A stretch of 33,317 nt of DNA from Brucella sp. 21LCYQ03 (lineage in GTDB: Bacteria; Pseudomonadota; Alphaproteobacteria; Rhizobiales; Rhizobiaceae): the NCBI RefSeq assembly GCF_023554105.1, contig NZ_JAMJWE010000027.1, positions 1-33,317 of the forward strand, in the 5' to 3' direction. A model generated the notes under the pieces. It was given only the letters and a program-made list of their open reading frames with translations. It searched no databases and was not told the DNA's origin. Shown piece after piece: positions 7,791 through 15,340 of the stretch. The translations under genes and the position numbers were made by a program. The stretch's first letter is position 1, and each line of letters opens with the position of its first letter.

Positions 7791-8383
7791 TAATTGCTCC
7801 CCGCATATGTAAATCCGGGCGGTGCCGCCGTGGTCTTCATTTGCTTCGGGCCAGTGTTTTGAACGCCAGCTGTTGCAGATGGCGTTTTCTGGTCTTTTTG
7901 ATTAACGCCTTTCACGGTCTGCGTTTCCGCGATGATCACCTCACGACATTCGCACGCGACCATCAGGCCATATTCGTTCTCTGGGTCCGTGTACTGTGTC
8001 AGCGACGTAATGAGCATGTTTGTATAAAGACGCTTGCCCGTCGATATATCGAAAGGCTGGCGGCTGTTTTGAAGCGCCAACAGCGCCTCATAAACTTCCT
8101 GCACATAACCGACATATCCAGCCGTCGAGTTTGACCAAGCATAGCGAAGCTCCACCGCAACCGGACGCTTGAAAGCATGGTCCGAAATCGGAGCGCCCAT
8201 TTCGACTGGATGATCTGTGACAACCATGTCGTCACGGCCAATTTCCTGTAACGTCACGTCTGGGAAGATTGTGCCAATCGAGCGTTGTGGCGTAATCAAC
8301 AGCCCGAAAGCGGCATCAATCGCACCCCAGACGAATCCAGTCGCGAAGTTGCCGATCATATTTCCAAGGGCGGGAATAGCCAT
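7790..8383 (-). CDS. Dit-like distal tail / baseplate protein
   Basis: A 197-residue protein. The core VTDHPVEMGAPISDHAFKRPVAVELRYAWS..YEALLALQNSRQPFDISTGKRLYTNMLITSLTQYTD is the classic shape of Dit-like N-terminal domains, which ring the hub and connect it to the tube. ATG 8383 is preferred over a TTG codon at 8395 because TGGA lies 8 bases before it. It is the first gene of the baseplate sub-operon; upstream a 1.6-kb plus-strand insert separates it from the tape measure gene. Confidence 0.75.
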   Translation of the reverse strand: MAIPALGNMIGNFATGFVWGAIDAAFGLLITPQRSIGTIFPDVTLQEIGRDDMVVTDHPVEMGAPISDHAFKRPVAVELRYAWSNSTAGYVGYVQEVYEALLALQNSRQPFDISTGKRLYTNMLITSLTQYTDPENEYGLMVACECREVIIAETQTVKGVNQKDQKTPSATAGVQNTGPKQMKTTAAPPGFTYAGSN

Positions 8384-8410
8384 TTTGTAATCCAAAGTTA
8401 ACGTTATATG

Positions 8411-8439
8411 TTGACAAAAAGGCGACTGTGAACTAAAGG
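8411..8439 (+). promoter_or_regulatory. sigma70-type promoter of the toxin-antitoxin pair
   Basis: TTGACA (8411-8416), a 17-base gap and TAAAGG (8434-8439). Transcription would start at about 8446, the A of the toxin ATG, so a leaderless or nearly leaderless message is possible. The -10 match is weak. Confidence 0.5.
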
Positions 8440-8445
8440 TTACAC

Positions 8446-8736
8446 ATGATTGAAGTTCGCCAAACCAAAGCGTTTACCGACTGGCTCACCGAGCTTCGTG
8501 ATAGTAATGCTCGCGTTCGCATCGTTACGCGCATTCGCAGAATGGAGCTTGGCAACCCCGGCGATGTAAAAGCGGTTGGCGAGGGTGTGAGCGAAATGCG
8601 GATCACTTACGGCCCCGGCTATCGGGTTTATTTTGTGACCATGGGGTCAACCATTGTCGTATTGCTGTGTGGCGGCGACAAGTCATCACAAGCCCGAGAC
8701 ATAGCCATGGCGAAGCAGATGGCAAAGGAGATTTGA
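8446..8736 (+). CDS. RelE/HigB-type toxin (addiction module killer)
   Basis: A 96-residue toxin of the RelE/ParE superfamily, the branch often named putative addiction module killer protein. Marks are RQTKAFTDWLTELRDSNARVRIVTRIRRMELGNPGDVKAVGEGVSEMRITYGPGYRVYFV and the C-terminal GGDKSSQARDIAMAKQMA. Members usually cleave mRNA at ribosomes. The antitoxin gene follows by one base, so toxin comes first, as in HigBA. The pair lies inside the tail operon on the opposite strand and may help keep the prophage. Confidence 0.88.
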   Translation: MIEVRQTKAFTDWLTELRDSNARVRIVTRIRRMELGNPGDVKAVGEGVSEMRITYGPGYRVYFVTMGSTIVVLLCGGDKSSQARDIAMAKQMAKEI

Positions 8737-8737
8737 T

Positions 8738-9034
8738 ATGGCACTTGAAACCACTCGTTTTGACGTACTTGACCACCTAAAAACACCAGAGGATCGTATT
8801 GCTTATCTTGAAGCTGCTTTTGAGGATGGCGACAGCAAGGATATTGCAATGGCTCTTGGTGACATTGCCCGTTCCCTTGGCATGACGAACGTCGCTAAAG
8901 AAGCTGGCGTAACGCGTGAGGCTCTTTACAAAGCCCTTAGCGAAAAAGGCGATCCTAAACTTTCAACGTTGCTTGGTGTAATGAAAGCGCTCGGCATTCA
9001 TTTGACCGTTATTGATAGCAAGCAAGCAGCTTAA
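8738..9034 (+). CDS. HigA-type antitoxin (addiction module antidote)
   Basis: A 98-residue helix-turn-helix antitoxin. The N-terminal arm (TTRFDVLDHLKTPEDRIAYLEAAFEDGD) should wrap the toxin. The HTH is at about 50-90 (SLGMTNVAKEAGVTREALYKALSEKGDPKLSTLLGVMKALGI), the exact form of the small antidote family paired with RelE-type killers. It starts one base after the toxin stop. It probably represses its own promoter at 8411. Confidence 0.9.
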   Translation: MALETTRFDVLDHLKTPEDRIAYLEAAFEDGDSKDIAMALGDIARSLGMTNVAKEAGVTREALYKALSEKGDPKLSTLLGVMKALGIHLTVIDSKQAA

Positions 9035-9044
9035 GCCCCCATAA

Positions 9045-9263
9045 ATGCCGTTCAAAGTTAAATATGACGATTTAAAGAAGCGATTGCATCGTTGGTGGGA
9101 CGGAGAGTTCAAGGTAAAGGACAGCGAACATATCATTCATTTTTACCGTGAACGCTCTCCTTGGGCATACAGAATCGAAGCCTCACTTAAATGGCTTTCG
9201 GCAAACATCTGGAATGTCGTATTTTTAATTATTGGCTTACTAGGGATTTGGCTCGCCTTGTAG
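9045..9263 (+). CDS. small membrane-anchored protein
   Basis: A 72-residue protein with a charged N-terminal half (VKYDDLKKRLHRWWDGEFKVKDSEHIIHFYRERS) and one C-terminal membrane helix (NIWNVVFLIIGLLGIWLAL). It lies 10 bases after the antitoxin on the same strand and may share its message. No clear ribosome site is seen. Family not recognised. Confidence 0.55.
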   Translation: MPFKVKYDDLKKRLHRWWDGEFKVKDSEHIIHFYRERSPWAYRIEASLKWLSANIWNVVFLIIGLLGIWLAL

Positions 9264-9322
9264 CCCTCGACTCTCGGTTGCGACTCGGCTTGATTGGTTG
9301 AGCTAACAGCGGAGGGCTAATT

Positions 9323-9529
9323 ATGGCTGATAAACCAGTAGTGCATATAGGCGAAAATTCCCCAGAGCAGATCGCCTACAACCTTTTTAAACATATTGTC
9401 GATGTAGAAGATAAGCGCCTGAGTACAAGCGAACGTTATCCGGAAAAGGTTGCTACCCGGCAATATATTCTTGAGACGTATGCTGAGGCGTTGAAGGCTG
9501 TTCAGGGCAGTTATTATCCGAAAAAATAA
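9323..9529 (+). CDS. hypothetical protein (68 aa)
   Basis: A short soluble helical protein (HIGENSPEQIAYNLFKHIVDVEDKR..YILETYAEALKAV). It has a good ribosome site, GGAGG 7 bases before ATG, and that site lies in one arm of an 8-bp inverted repeat (TAGCCCTC at 9261-9268, GAGGGCTA at 9312-9319), so translation might be controlled by pairing. It converges with, and overlaps, the minus-strand gene at 9453. Function unknown; the form is common among rhizobial phage orphan genes. Confidence 0.65.
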   Translation: MADKPVVHIGENSPEQIAYNLFKHIVDVEDKRLSTSERYPEKVATRQYILETYAEALKAVQGSYYPKK

Positions 9530-9638
9530 ACTTCTCGAATGCCTTCGCTGTTTCCACTAGTCGAGCTTCATCGCCGACTAGGGACGGATTTGCCAGAACA
9601 AGGCGGAGGCATTCAAGCCGAAGTTCTTCATTCGTCAT
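9453..9638 (-). CDS. hypothetical protein (61 aa)
   Basis: MTNEELRLECLRLVLANPSL.. is a short helical protein with a disordered tail (PEQPSTPQHTSQ). The start at 9638 is chosen over one farther upstream because AAGGA precedes it at normal spacing. Its 3' end overlaps the convergent plus-strand gene by 77 bases, which is unusual; both have sound start sites. Small proteins opening TNEEL(R/K)xxCL are common in alphaproteobacterial phages, function unknown. Confidence 0.55.
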   Translation of the reverse strand: MTNEELRLECLRLVLANPSLVGDEARLVETAKAFEKFIFSDNNCPEQPSTPQHTSQEYIAG

Positions 9639-9709
9639 TTTCACATTCCTTCTATTGTAGGTTTTGGCCCCGTGAACTAACTTCACGAAAGTTCTATCCG
9701 GGGAATTTC

Positions 9710-10060
9710 ATGAAAAAGCTCATCATCGCCGCTTGTCTGCTTTCAACGCCTGCTGTGGCAGCTCAACCGCTATCGCCTGAACGTGCTGCCGATAAAGCTG
9801 TTTCCATTTTACAAGGTGAACCTTACGGCAACACAAAGTCCGAAGTGTTGTCAGGCATATCCGGTCAGATGCTCATCGTAAAAGGCGTTGACCCTTGTTC
9901 TAAGACGCGGGTCAAATCCCCGATCTGGGCTTTCCATGTACTTGCCACTGACCCGAACTCAACTGATGCATCCGGGAAGCCATCGAAAATCGACGGCTTC
10001 CTTTCGTTGAATGCGTCATCAGGGAAAATGGTTTGCGCTGGGCTTCCATTTCTCGATTAA
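9710..10060 (+). CDS. secreted two-Cys protein paired with tape measure, copy 1
   Basis: A 116-residue exported protein with a clear signal peptide (MKKLIIAACLLSTPAVAAQP, cut after AVA-A). The mature part has two cysteines (VDPCSK and KMVCAG) that could form a disulfide, a P-x-W-x-FHV-x-AT core and a C-terminal beta pair ending in an S-x-G-x-(M/I)-VC turn, loosely like PepSY-type domains. It converges on the tape measure gene with a 2-base gap. A paralogue of the same length sits in the same way beside the second tape measure gene (26911-27261). A short hairpin (CGTGAA/TTCACG) lies just upstream. Possible roles: periplasmic inhibitor of the tail peptidase or superinfection exclusion (inference). 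Confidence 0.8.
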   Translation: MKKLIIAACLLSTPAVAAQPLSPERAADKAVSILQGEPYGNTKSEVLSGISGQMLIVKGVDPCSKTRVKSPIWAFHVLATDPNSTDASGKPSKIDGFLSLNASSGKMVCAGLPFLD

Positions 10061-10062
10061 TG

Positions 10063-12201
10063 CTATCGGATAGCTGGTTGCATATTCCTCAAGAGGTTGC
10101 CGCCAGCTTTTTCAACCGCTCCACCAACTTGTTTAGCGTCAGCATTTCCCATGATGTTAATTTCGGTCTTCATGGTCATACTGGCGCTTGAGTTATTTGA
10201 GGTATTGTTCGGCAGAAGCGGAGCGCTCGGATTAACGCCATTAGGCATAAACGGGCCATCACTCATCGGTAAACCACCTTCAGGCAGTGACGATAGCCGA
10301 TCCGCAATAAAATCCGCTTGATCTTTTTGCTTCTTAGCGTCCCGCTTTCTGGCTCGCTCTTGCTTGAGTGCTTCAAGCTCGGGCCTGCTCAACGTGCGCC
10401 CGCCTTCTCGTTCCCCAGCGGAAAAGTGCATAGCATCCTTTACGCTCTTCCAATCACCACCCCATCCGAGACCCCATTTTTTTGCCAATTGGCTAATATT
10501 GTCGGGCATATCGGTAATAAGCGTTCGACCATTAGGATTCTGTGCCGGGTTAATGTCTATTGCATTCCCATGTGCATGCTCGCTTTTGCGTCGGGGATTG
10601 TTGACGTTCTGACGATTGGCGTAACCTCCTAGTGAATTGATCTTATACCCCGATGCCTCAAGTTCCTCGATGAAGCCTTGGAATTGCTCCTGATGTTCAG
10701 CCGCGACCATCGCGGTGCGCCCATCGGAAGTTTTTATCGGTGCAAGAGCCTTCCCTTCGGCAGTCTGCCTTGCTCCCACTGGTAAATTAGGGTTGAGCTT
10801 TGGCCGTTTTATCGAACCATCCTCATTTCGCGTTGGCTCTAAACCGACTGCACCACGAACTGCGTTCTGGGTTCTGCCCCAGAGCTTGCCCAGCCAGCTA
10901 TCTTCGACATTGTTATCAACCCATGCGGAGCGGTCGCTCATATCCTGCATGACTTGCTCAGGTGGCTTCATCAGGTCGTATGCAACGTAGGCGGCGAGCA
11001 CCTTCCAACCGAGGCCAACACGCGAGAATGTTGAAAGCAGAGATGAAGCCCACTTGGTCGCCATGTAGGTTGCAAATGCTGCCATTGCGATTTGCAAAGC
11101 GTTGATACTGCCATCCTGATCACCTGCAAGAGTGCTGAACCAGCCGGAGATGGTTTCGAGCGCACCAGTGACTGACTGGATTGTCGGTTCCCACTTATCC
11201 CAATCGATCAGACCTTTATCGCCAGTTTCTTTCCAGTTCTGATAATCTTGGTACAGGGCGACAAGAGCGGCACCGAGCGCAATGATAATCCCAACAGGAG
11301 AAGCATTGAACGCCTTATTAAACAGCCAAACAGCGCCCGCTATTGCGGCAATTGTATTGGCTATGTTCTTCGATTTCGGATCAAGTTTATCGTACCATTC
11401 CATCGCACGGGTGAAGAAAGTTCCAATCGTGTCGGAAAGCTTCATCACAACGTCAGCAACCTTTGTTACTGTTTTGGTAATGCTGTCGAAATTCCTGTCG
11501 ATCCAGTTCTTGAACTTATCAATATATGGCCCTGCTTTGTCGATTAAGGCGGAGCCAATTTTGATCGCAAGCAGTTCGAACGACATACCAAGGCTGCGAA
11601 CCTTGACCATGAGGTCTTTACTATTCTCGGCGTATTTCTGCTGATCGACACCAGCCCGCTTTGCCAGCTTTTGATATTCATCATAATAGCGACCGCCATC
11701 GCGGATCATGGCCTGTAGCGTATCTTCATCTATACCGAGGAAATCAGCCCGAACCTTTGCCTGCGCAAACGGCATGCTGGCAAATTGCTTCGCAAGCGCG
11801 CCCATGACAGCCGGGACATTGCTTGCATCGACGCTGGAGCCGACGAGTTTCTGGATATAGCTTTTCCCGCCCGGCAGACGACGCATAAAAGAGGCGATGT
11901 TTTCCATCGACTGCTTAGCCGCGTCCGCACTGCCACCAACCTGAGAGATTGCGTAACCAACAGCATTGATGTCCTTGACCGAGCCGCCCAGCCGCTTTGA
12001 CTGGTAATAGCTCTGCTCCATGCCCTGCGCCATCTTGACGACAGCGCCGGTTACAGCTGCGGCAGCCGCTTCAATGGCAAGTCCGAGCTTAACGGCATTG
12101 CCTGCCGTCTTTTTCAGGCTGTCATTGAAACTCTGTTCACTCTGCTTATTGACCTGATAGCCAAGCGAAACCAGAAAGTCGCGGATTACGGTAGCGGTCA
12201 T
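10063..12201 (-). CDS. tape measure protein with M15-type peptidase domain, copy 1
   Basis: 712 residues. It sets tail length and is injected ahead of DNA. Residues 1-60 hold a helical start with an Ala-rich hydrophobic stretch. Residues about 275-330 hold two hydrophobic segments (IANTIAAIAGAVWLF; SPVGIIIALGAALVALY). Residues about 500-595 form a D-Ala-D-Ala peptidase-like (M15) domain with S-E-H542-A-H-G-N-A-I-D549-I and D-A-M-H592-F-S, so the three zinc ligands are present. It should cleave cell-wall peptides during penetration. The start overlaps the stop of the frameshifted chaperone (ATGA). It is the copy in the normal tail position. Confidence 0.9.
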   Translation of the reverse strand: MTATVIRDFLVSLGYQVNKQSEQSFNDSLKKTAGNAVKLGLAIEAAAAAVTGAVVKMAQGMEQSYYQSKRLGGSVKDINAVGYAISQVGGSADAAKQSMENIASFMRRLPGGKSYIQKLVGSSVDASNVPAVMGALAKQFASMPFAQAKVRADFLGIDEDTLQAMIRDGGRYYDEYQKLAKRAGVDQQKYAENSKDLMVKVRSLGMSFELLAIKIGSALIDKAGPYIDKFKNWIDRNFDSITKTVTKVADVVMKLSDTIGTFFTRAMEWYDKLDPKSKNIANTIAAIAGAVWLFNKAFNASPVGIIIALGAALVALYQDYQNWKETGDKGLIDWDKWEPTIQSVTGALETISGWFSTLAGDQDGSINALQIAMAAFATYMATKWASSLLSTFSRVGLGWKVLAAYVAYDLMKPPEQVMQDMSDRSAWVDNNVEDSWLGKLWGRTQNAVRGAVGLEPTRNEDGSIKRPKLNPNLPVGARQTAEGKALAPIKTSDGRTAMVAAEHQEQFQGFIEELEASGYKINSLGGYANRQNVNNPRRKSEHAHGNAIDINPAQNPNGRTLITDMPDNISQLAKKWGLGWGGDWKSVKDAMHFSAGEREGGRTLSRPELEALKQERARKRDAKKQKDQADFIADRLSSLPEGGLPMSDGPFMPNGVNPSAPLLPNNTSNNSSASMTMKTEINIMGNADAKQVGGAVEKAGGNLLRNMQPAIR

Positions 12202-12793
12202 TTCTTCTCCGTTGCCTTCTGGTATCGGCGTTGGTTCTCGTCGCGCACGTCAAGCGCGTCATTCATTCGTGCAATGTCGGAAAGATCGAGCACCCCATCA
12301 ATGAGGCTTTCGTATCGGCACATCCCGGCCATGACAGGCCGAAACAACCAGTCTTCATTCTCAGGAAGCGTTACCCATTCGACGGCGGGGCCGTCATATC
12401 CCCGCCTGAAGTCAGGACGCTTGAGGGAAAAAAACCGGCAAGATTATCCTGCAAGACATGGGCCGAGATTGTGAGCATGGCGAGCATGTCAATGTCTGGA
12501 AACATTGAGGTTTTGCCGTCGCCCGCAAGGATAGCTGCATATCCACGGCCACCGCCCTGATCTCGGCTTGTGACCGCCATGCACGCATACAGCACATATT
12601 CGCAGTCAGTGTCAGATAGCTTGCTAATCTCATTCATGAGAGAGGCAAGAACTGCCGGAACGTCCAACTGGCCGCCCTGTGCGATTTCAGTCAGAGAGGA
12701 AAGCAATGGAGCCATGCGCCGTGACACATGGAATTGCGTCATGGCGTTCATCTTTCCACTGCGATAGGCAACTTCATTAATCTGAAAATCCAT
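12198..12793 (-). CDS. tail assembly chaperone, long form made by -1 frameshift
   Basis: If ribosomes slip -1 on the T7 run at 12428-12434, the 122 residues read before the slip join a second frame of 76 sense codons that stays open until TGA at 12198-12200, overlapping the tape measure ATG. The added part contains AVEWVTLPENEDWLFRPVMA and CRYESLIDGVLDLSDIARMN, which looks like real protein and is conserved in form among such phages as far as I recall. Total about 198 residues. In lambda (gpG/gpGT) and many other tails the same arrangement yields two chaperones in a set ratio that coat the tape measure. Confidence 0.8.
12371..12793 (-). CDS. tail assembly chaperone, short form
   Basis: A 140-residue helical protein (DFQINEVAYRSGKMNAMTQFHVSRRMAPLLSSL..) between tail tube and tape measure, the standard place for the tail assembly chaperone. 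The start is 11 bases downstream of the tube gene stop (12805 on the minus strand). The zero frame runs past the slippery site at 12428-12434 for another 18 residues before TAA. Confidence 0.8.
   Translation of the reverse strand: MDFQINEVAYRSGKMNAMTQFHVSRRMAPLLSSLTEIAQGGQLDVPAVLASLMNEISKLSDTDCEYVLYACMAVTSRDQGGGRGYAAILAGDGKTSMFPDIDMLAMLTISAHVLQDNLAGFFPSSVLTSGGDMTAPPSNG
12428..12434 (-). promoter_or_regulatory. -1 ribosomal frameshift site (T TTT TTT)
   Basis: On the minus strand the zero-frame codons are GGT TTT TTT CCC, giving the slippery heptamer T-TTT-TTT that allows both tRNAs to re-pair after a -1 shift. The only long open frame after it is the -1 frame, 76 codons ending exactly at the tape measure start. 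No shift was measured. Confidence 0.8.
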
Positions 12794-12804
12794 AACCTAT
12801 TCCC

Positions 12805-13263
12805 TTATGGCAGAAGTGCTGGAGTGCCAGAGCCAAGCATCTGATCGACCTTCACGAAATCCAGCGCCCATTCCATCATTGGACCGTCTTTGGAGAAGGT
12901 ATTCTTAGGGAGTTTCTTAAACGCGCCCTGAACTGCCGTGATGCTGTCGCCAGTGGCCGTGTTGCGTAGTGTGAGAACGTTTTGGCCCCATCGTGCGCTT
13001 GACTGCTGCTGGTAATTGTAAAGCGCCATCATCTGCTGATTTGTCGGGCTGACCTTCAAGCAAGCAATAGTGATTGTGCCAGCGCGACCGGCGTGCAAGT
13101 TGTGCTGCCCTTCACCACCCGCACCGATCATCATCGTGTTTTTGTCTTCCACCATGTCAACAGAGATGCCTTCCTCTGCGGAAGCAGCACCGTAGCCAAG
13201 CTGCACAACCCCGCCCGGACCAGACAGGGAGGCTACAACGTCAATAAATGAGTATGTGCTCAT
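12805..13263 (-). CDS. tail tube protein (DUF3277 type)
   Basis: A 152-residue protein expected to stack as hexamers in the inner tail tube. The pattern YSFIDVVASLSGPGGVVQLGYGAASAEEGISV, then a long loop, then ARWGQNVLTLRNTATGDSITAVQGAFKKLPKNTFSKDG and a C-terminal strand WALDFVKVDQML, fits the DUF3277 tubes. It lies 13 bases after the sheath gene; such adjacency is the rule in contractile tails. Confidence 0.85.
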   Translation of the reverse strand: MSTYSFIDVVASLSGPGGVVQLGYGAASAEEGISVDMVEDKNTMMIGAGGEGQHNLHAGRAGTITIACLKVSPTNQQMMALYNYQQQSSARWGQNVLTLRNTATGDSITAVQGAFKKLPKNTFSKDGPMMEWALDFVKVDQMLGSGTPALLP

Positions 13264-13276
13264 GTTTCAGCACTCC

Positions 13277-14764
13277 TTATCGGTTCACATCGATTGCGAC
13301 ATCGACGAAGTGGACGGCACCGGCGAGCTTGACGGCAACCTGAATGGGTACGGATTTACGGGCTTCACGATCAGACTGCGATTGTGTGGCAACTGGCGGT
13401 GCATAGACGTAATAGCCCTTTGGCAATGTCGTGCCGTTTTCGATCTGGCCGAAACCATCGGCAGTCCAAACGCCGGGAGCAATCAAACCGTTGTTGACGC
13501 CCGCTTCGCATGAGGCTTCGATCTGGTTCACCAGCATGTTCATGCCAGCGTCAGTCTGTGGCACTTTCGTCTTGCTCTGATAAAGCAGATTCCAGCAACG
13601 TGTCTGAACGTCATTCTGAAGCCAGTCTGTGCCGTGGACTTCATCGAAGAAGTAGCCATTCACCATGACGCCTTCCTGAATGATTGCGGAGCCGTTCGCA
13701 TAATTGACGAACACGTTGCAGTTCTTCGCCTTAAGCGCTGCTGCCTGCGAGCTTTTCAGCGTTTCGGCTACGATGCCTGGCTCTTGCTTGAACTTAAGCG
13801 TGATGGTCGATTTATTGGCCGTAAAGTTGACAGTAAACGCCCGACCAAAGAGCGAGGCCGCCGCATATGGAGAGGACGACGAATACTGTGTGAACGTGCG
13901 CTTGTAGCCGAGAGCCTTGAGGCGGCTTGCAATGTCATTTTCAATGACGGGATCAAGCACATTTGCATTCGTAATAGTCACGCCGTAGATGCGCGACTGC
14001 GAAGCATCGTTACCCTCGATTAGCCCGGCAACCTTGATATGATCATCATCTGACACTGTGGCGTCGGCAGTAAGGCCACCATACCAATCAGAGTTTGCAT
14101 CGAGCATATCAGCCCAGCAATCCACCAAAGTTTCAGCAGCAGCGCCATCAACAGGCAATGAGGCGTTGAGCGATGTCAGACCAAGAAGCGCGGAAACGTC
14201 CGTACCGGTAGTGTGAGGAACTGCATAACCAATCTTGGACGTTTCGCCGGTGGTGTTACTGGTAACAACAAAGCGATTATAGGCACCTTCGAAAGCGACC
14301 GTTGCCGTGGTCAACTTGGCATTGATAACCGTCGCGATGCCGTTGAGGTTTGTCTGTGCCGTGAAATCGAGAGCGGAAACGGTTTTCGTCGTTCCATCAA
14401 CGTCGATCTTGAATGAACCATCGGTGATTGTATTGATGACGGCAATATCTCGCTGCGCAGCCGAGAGAACCGCACCTTTCAGAACGGCAGCCGTTGCCGT
14501 CTTTGCCCATCGGCCAACGTACAAGATGGACGGTTGCGGGGTCTGCGAGAAGAACAGATCAGCTGCAAGATATTCAGGAGCCGTTGTTCCAAAATCGCCC
14601 ACCACTTCCGACAGGCTGGAATACTCTCGAATACGTTCATCAATATCAATTACCGGCGATGAGCCGACAACAAGACATGCACCAAAATTGCGGGTTCCTA
14701 CCGCCATCGGCGCCAGATTGACCGACACCTTAACGACATTCTGAACCGATAGCCCTTTTGCCAT
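13277..14764 (-). CDS. tail sheath protein (DUF3383 type)
   Basis: A 495-residue contractile sheath subunit. DUF3383 marks are the N-terminal VVKVSVNLAPMAVGTRNFGACLVVGSSPVID, SSLSEVVGDFGTTAPEYLAADLFFSQTPQPSILYVGRW (about 48-85), and the C-terminal QIEASCEAGVNNGLIAPGVWT..GYYVYAPPVATQSQSDREARKSVPIQVAVKLAGAVHFVDV, the part that interlocks with neighbours. The length is normal for the family. Three bases separate its start from the stop of the upstream neck gene. Confidence 0.92.
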   Translation of the reverse strand: MAKGLSVQNVVKVSVNLAPMAVGTRNFGACLVVGSSPVIDIDERIREYSSLSEVVGDFGTTAPEYLAADLFFSQTPQPSILYVGRWAKTATAAVLKGAVLSAAQRDIAVINTITDGSFKIDVDGTTKTVSALDFTAQTNLNGIATVINAKLTTATVAFEGAYNRFVVTSNTTGETSKIGYAVPHTTGTDVSALLGLTSLNASLPVDGAAAETLVDCWADMLDANSDWYGGLTADATVSDDDHIKVAGLIEGNDASQSRIYGVTITNANVLDPVIENDIASRLKALGYKRTFTQYSSSSPYAAASLFGRAFTVNFTANKSTITLKFKQEPGIVAETLKSSQAAALKAKNCNVFVNYANGSAIIQEGVMVNGYFFDEVHGTDWLQNDVQTRCWNLLYQSKTKVPQTDAGMNMLVNQIEASCEAGVNNGLIAPGVWTADGFGQIENGTTLPKGYYVYAPPVATQSQSDREARKSVPIQVAVKLAGAVHFVDVAIDVNR

Positions 14765-14767
14765 TGG

Positions 14768-15331
14768 TTATGCTCCTGAGTTGGTATCCAAGTCCGTGTC
14801 CAAAGACTTCAAGTTGAGGACTGGATAAGTGCGGAATACTGTCCGCCTGACGCGGAATGTGAAATCGACGCGCCGAAGCCACGCCTGATTGACGAGATCA
14901 GCGGTTGGAAGAAGCGAACCAAGGTCAGCCAGCCCCATTTGATGAAGCTGGAATGGCTCGCTATTCTGCGGAACAGACAGCCCGTCGCGCAGCAAGGCTG
15001 CATATCGTAGGCATTCCGGGCCGTAAAATGAGGTCAGAACTTCAATCGTCTCATAGCGCCTGACATTGTCTTTCCCCTCGCCAGCGCCAACATGACCAAT
15101 ATAGCCGTCAAATTCGGCATCTATGTTCATGACGCCAATTGCTGCCCAATTTGTCCCACGCTTGGGCGAAGGCGGCGGCGTTTCCTGCCATCGAGGGCGA
15201 ACAAGGTTGATATCTATGCCGGTGACACCTGAGACAATCTCCTGAAAGAAATCATCCAGATCATCGCCTTCTAGCGGCGCGGGTGATTGTTCCGGGAGAA
15301 GGAATCCCCCGGTTGCGGAAGTGTTCGTCAT
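14768..15331 (-). CDS. neck / tail terminator protein
   Basis: A 187-residue protein directly upstream of the sheath. The stretch VRPRWQETPPPSPKRGTNWAAIGVMNIDAEFDGYIGHVG and RYETIEVLTSFYGPECLRYAALLRDGLSVPQN matches the phage neck terminator family (LIC_12616 type) that caps the tail top. A disordered N-terminus (TSATGGFLLPEQSPAPLEG) precedes the domain. The start follows normal spacing from the connector gene. Confidence 0.75.
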   Translation of the reverse strand: MTNTSATGGFLLPEQSPAPLEGDDLDDFFQEIVSGVTGIDINLVRPRWQETPPPSPKRGTNWAAIGVMNIDAEFDGYIGHVGAGEGKDNVRRYETIEVLTSFYGPECLRYAALLRDGLSVPQNSEPFQLHQMGLADLGSLLPTADLVNQAWLRRVDFTFRVRRTVFRTYPVLNLKSLDTDLDTNSGA

Positions 15332-15340
15332 GTCGAGACC

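Noticed and set aside
14307..14744. 145-codon plus-strand frame within the sheath gene
   Set aside because: Shadow of the sheath coding sequence; composition is Arg/Ser/Pro-rich and no start site is present.
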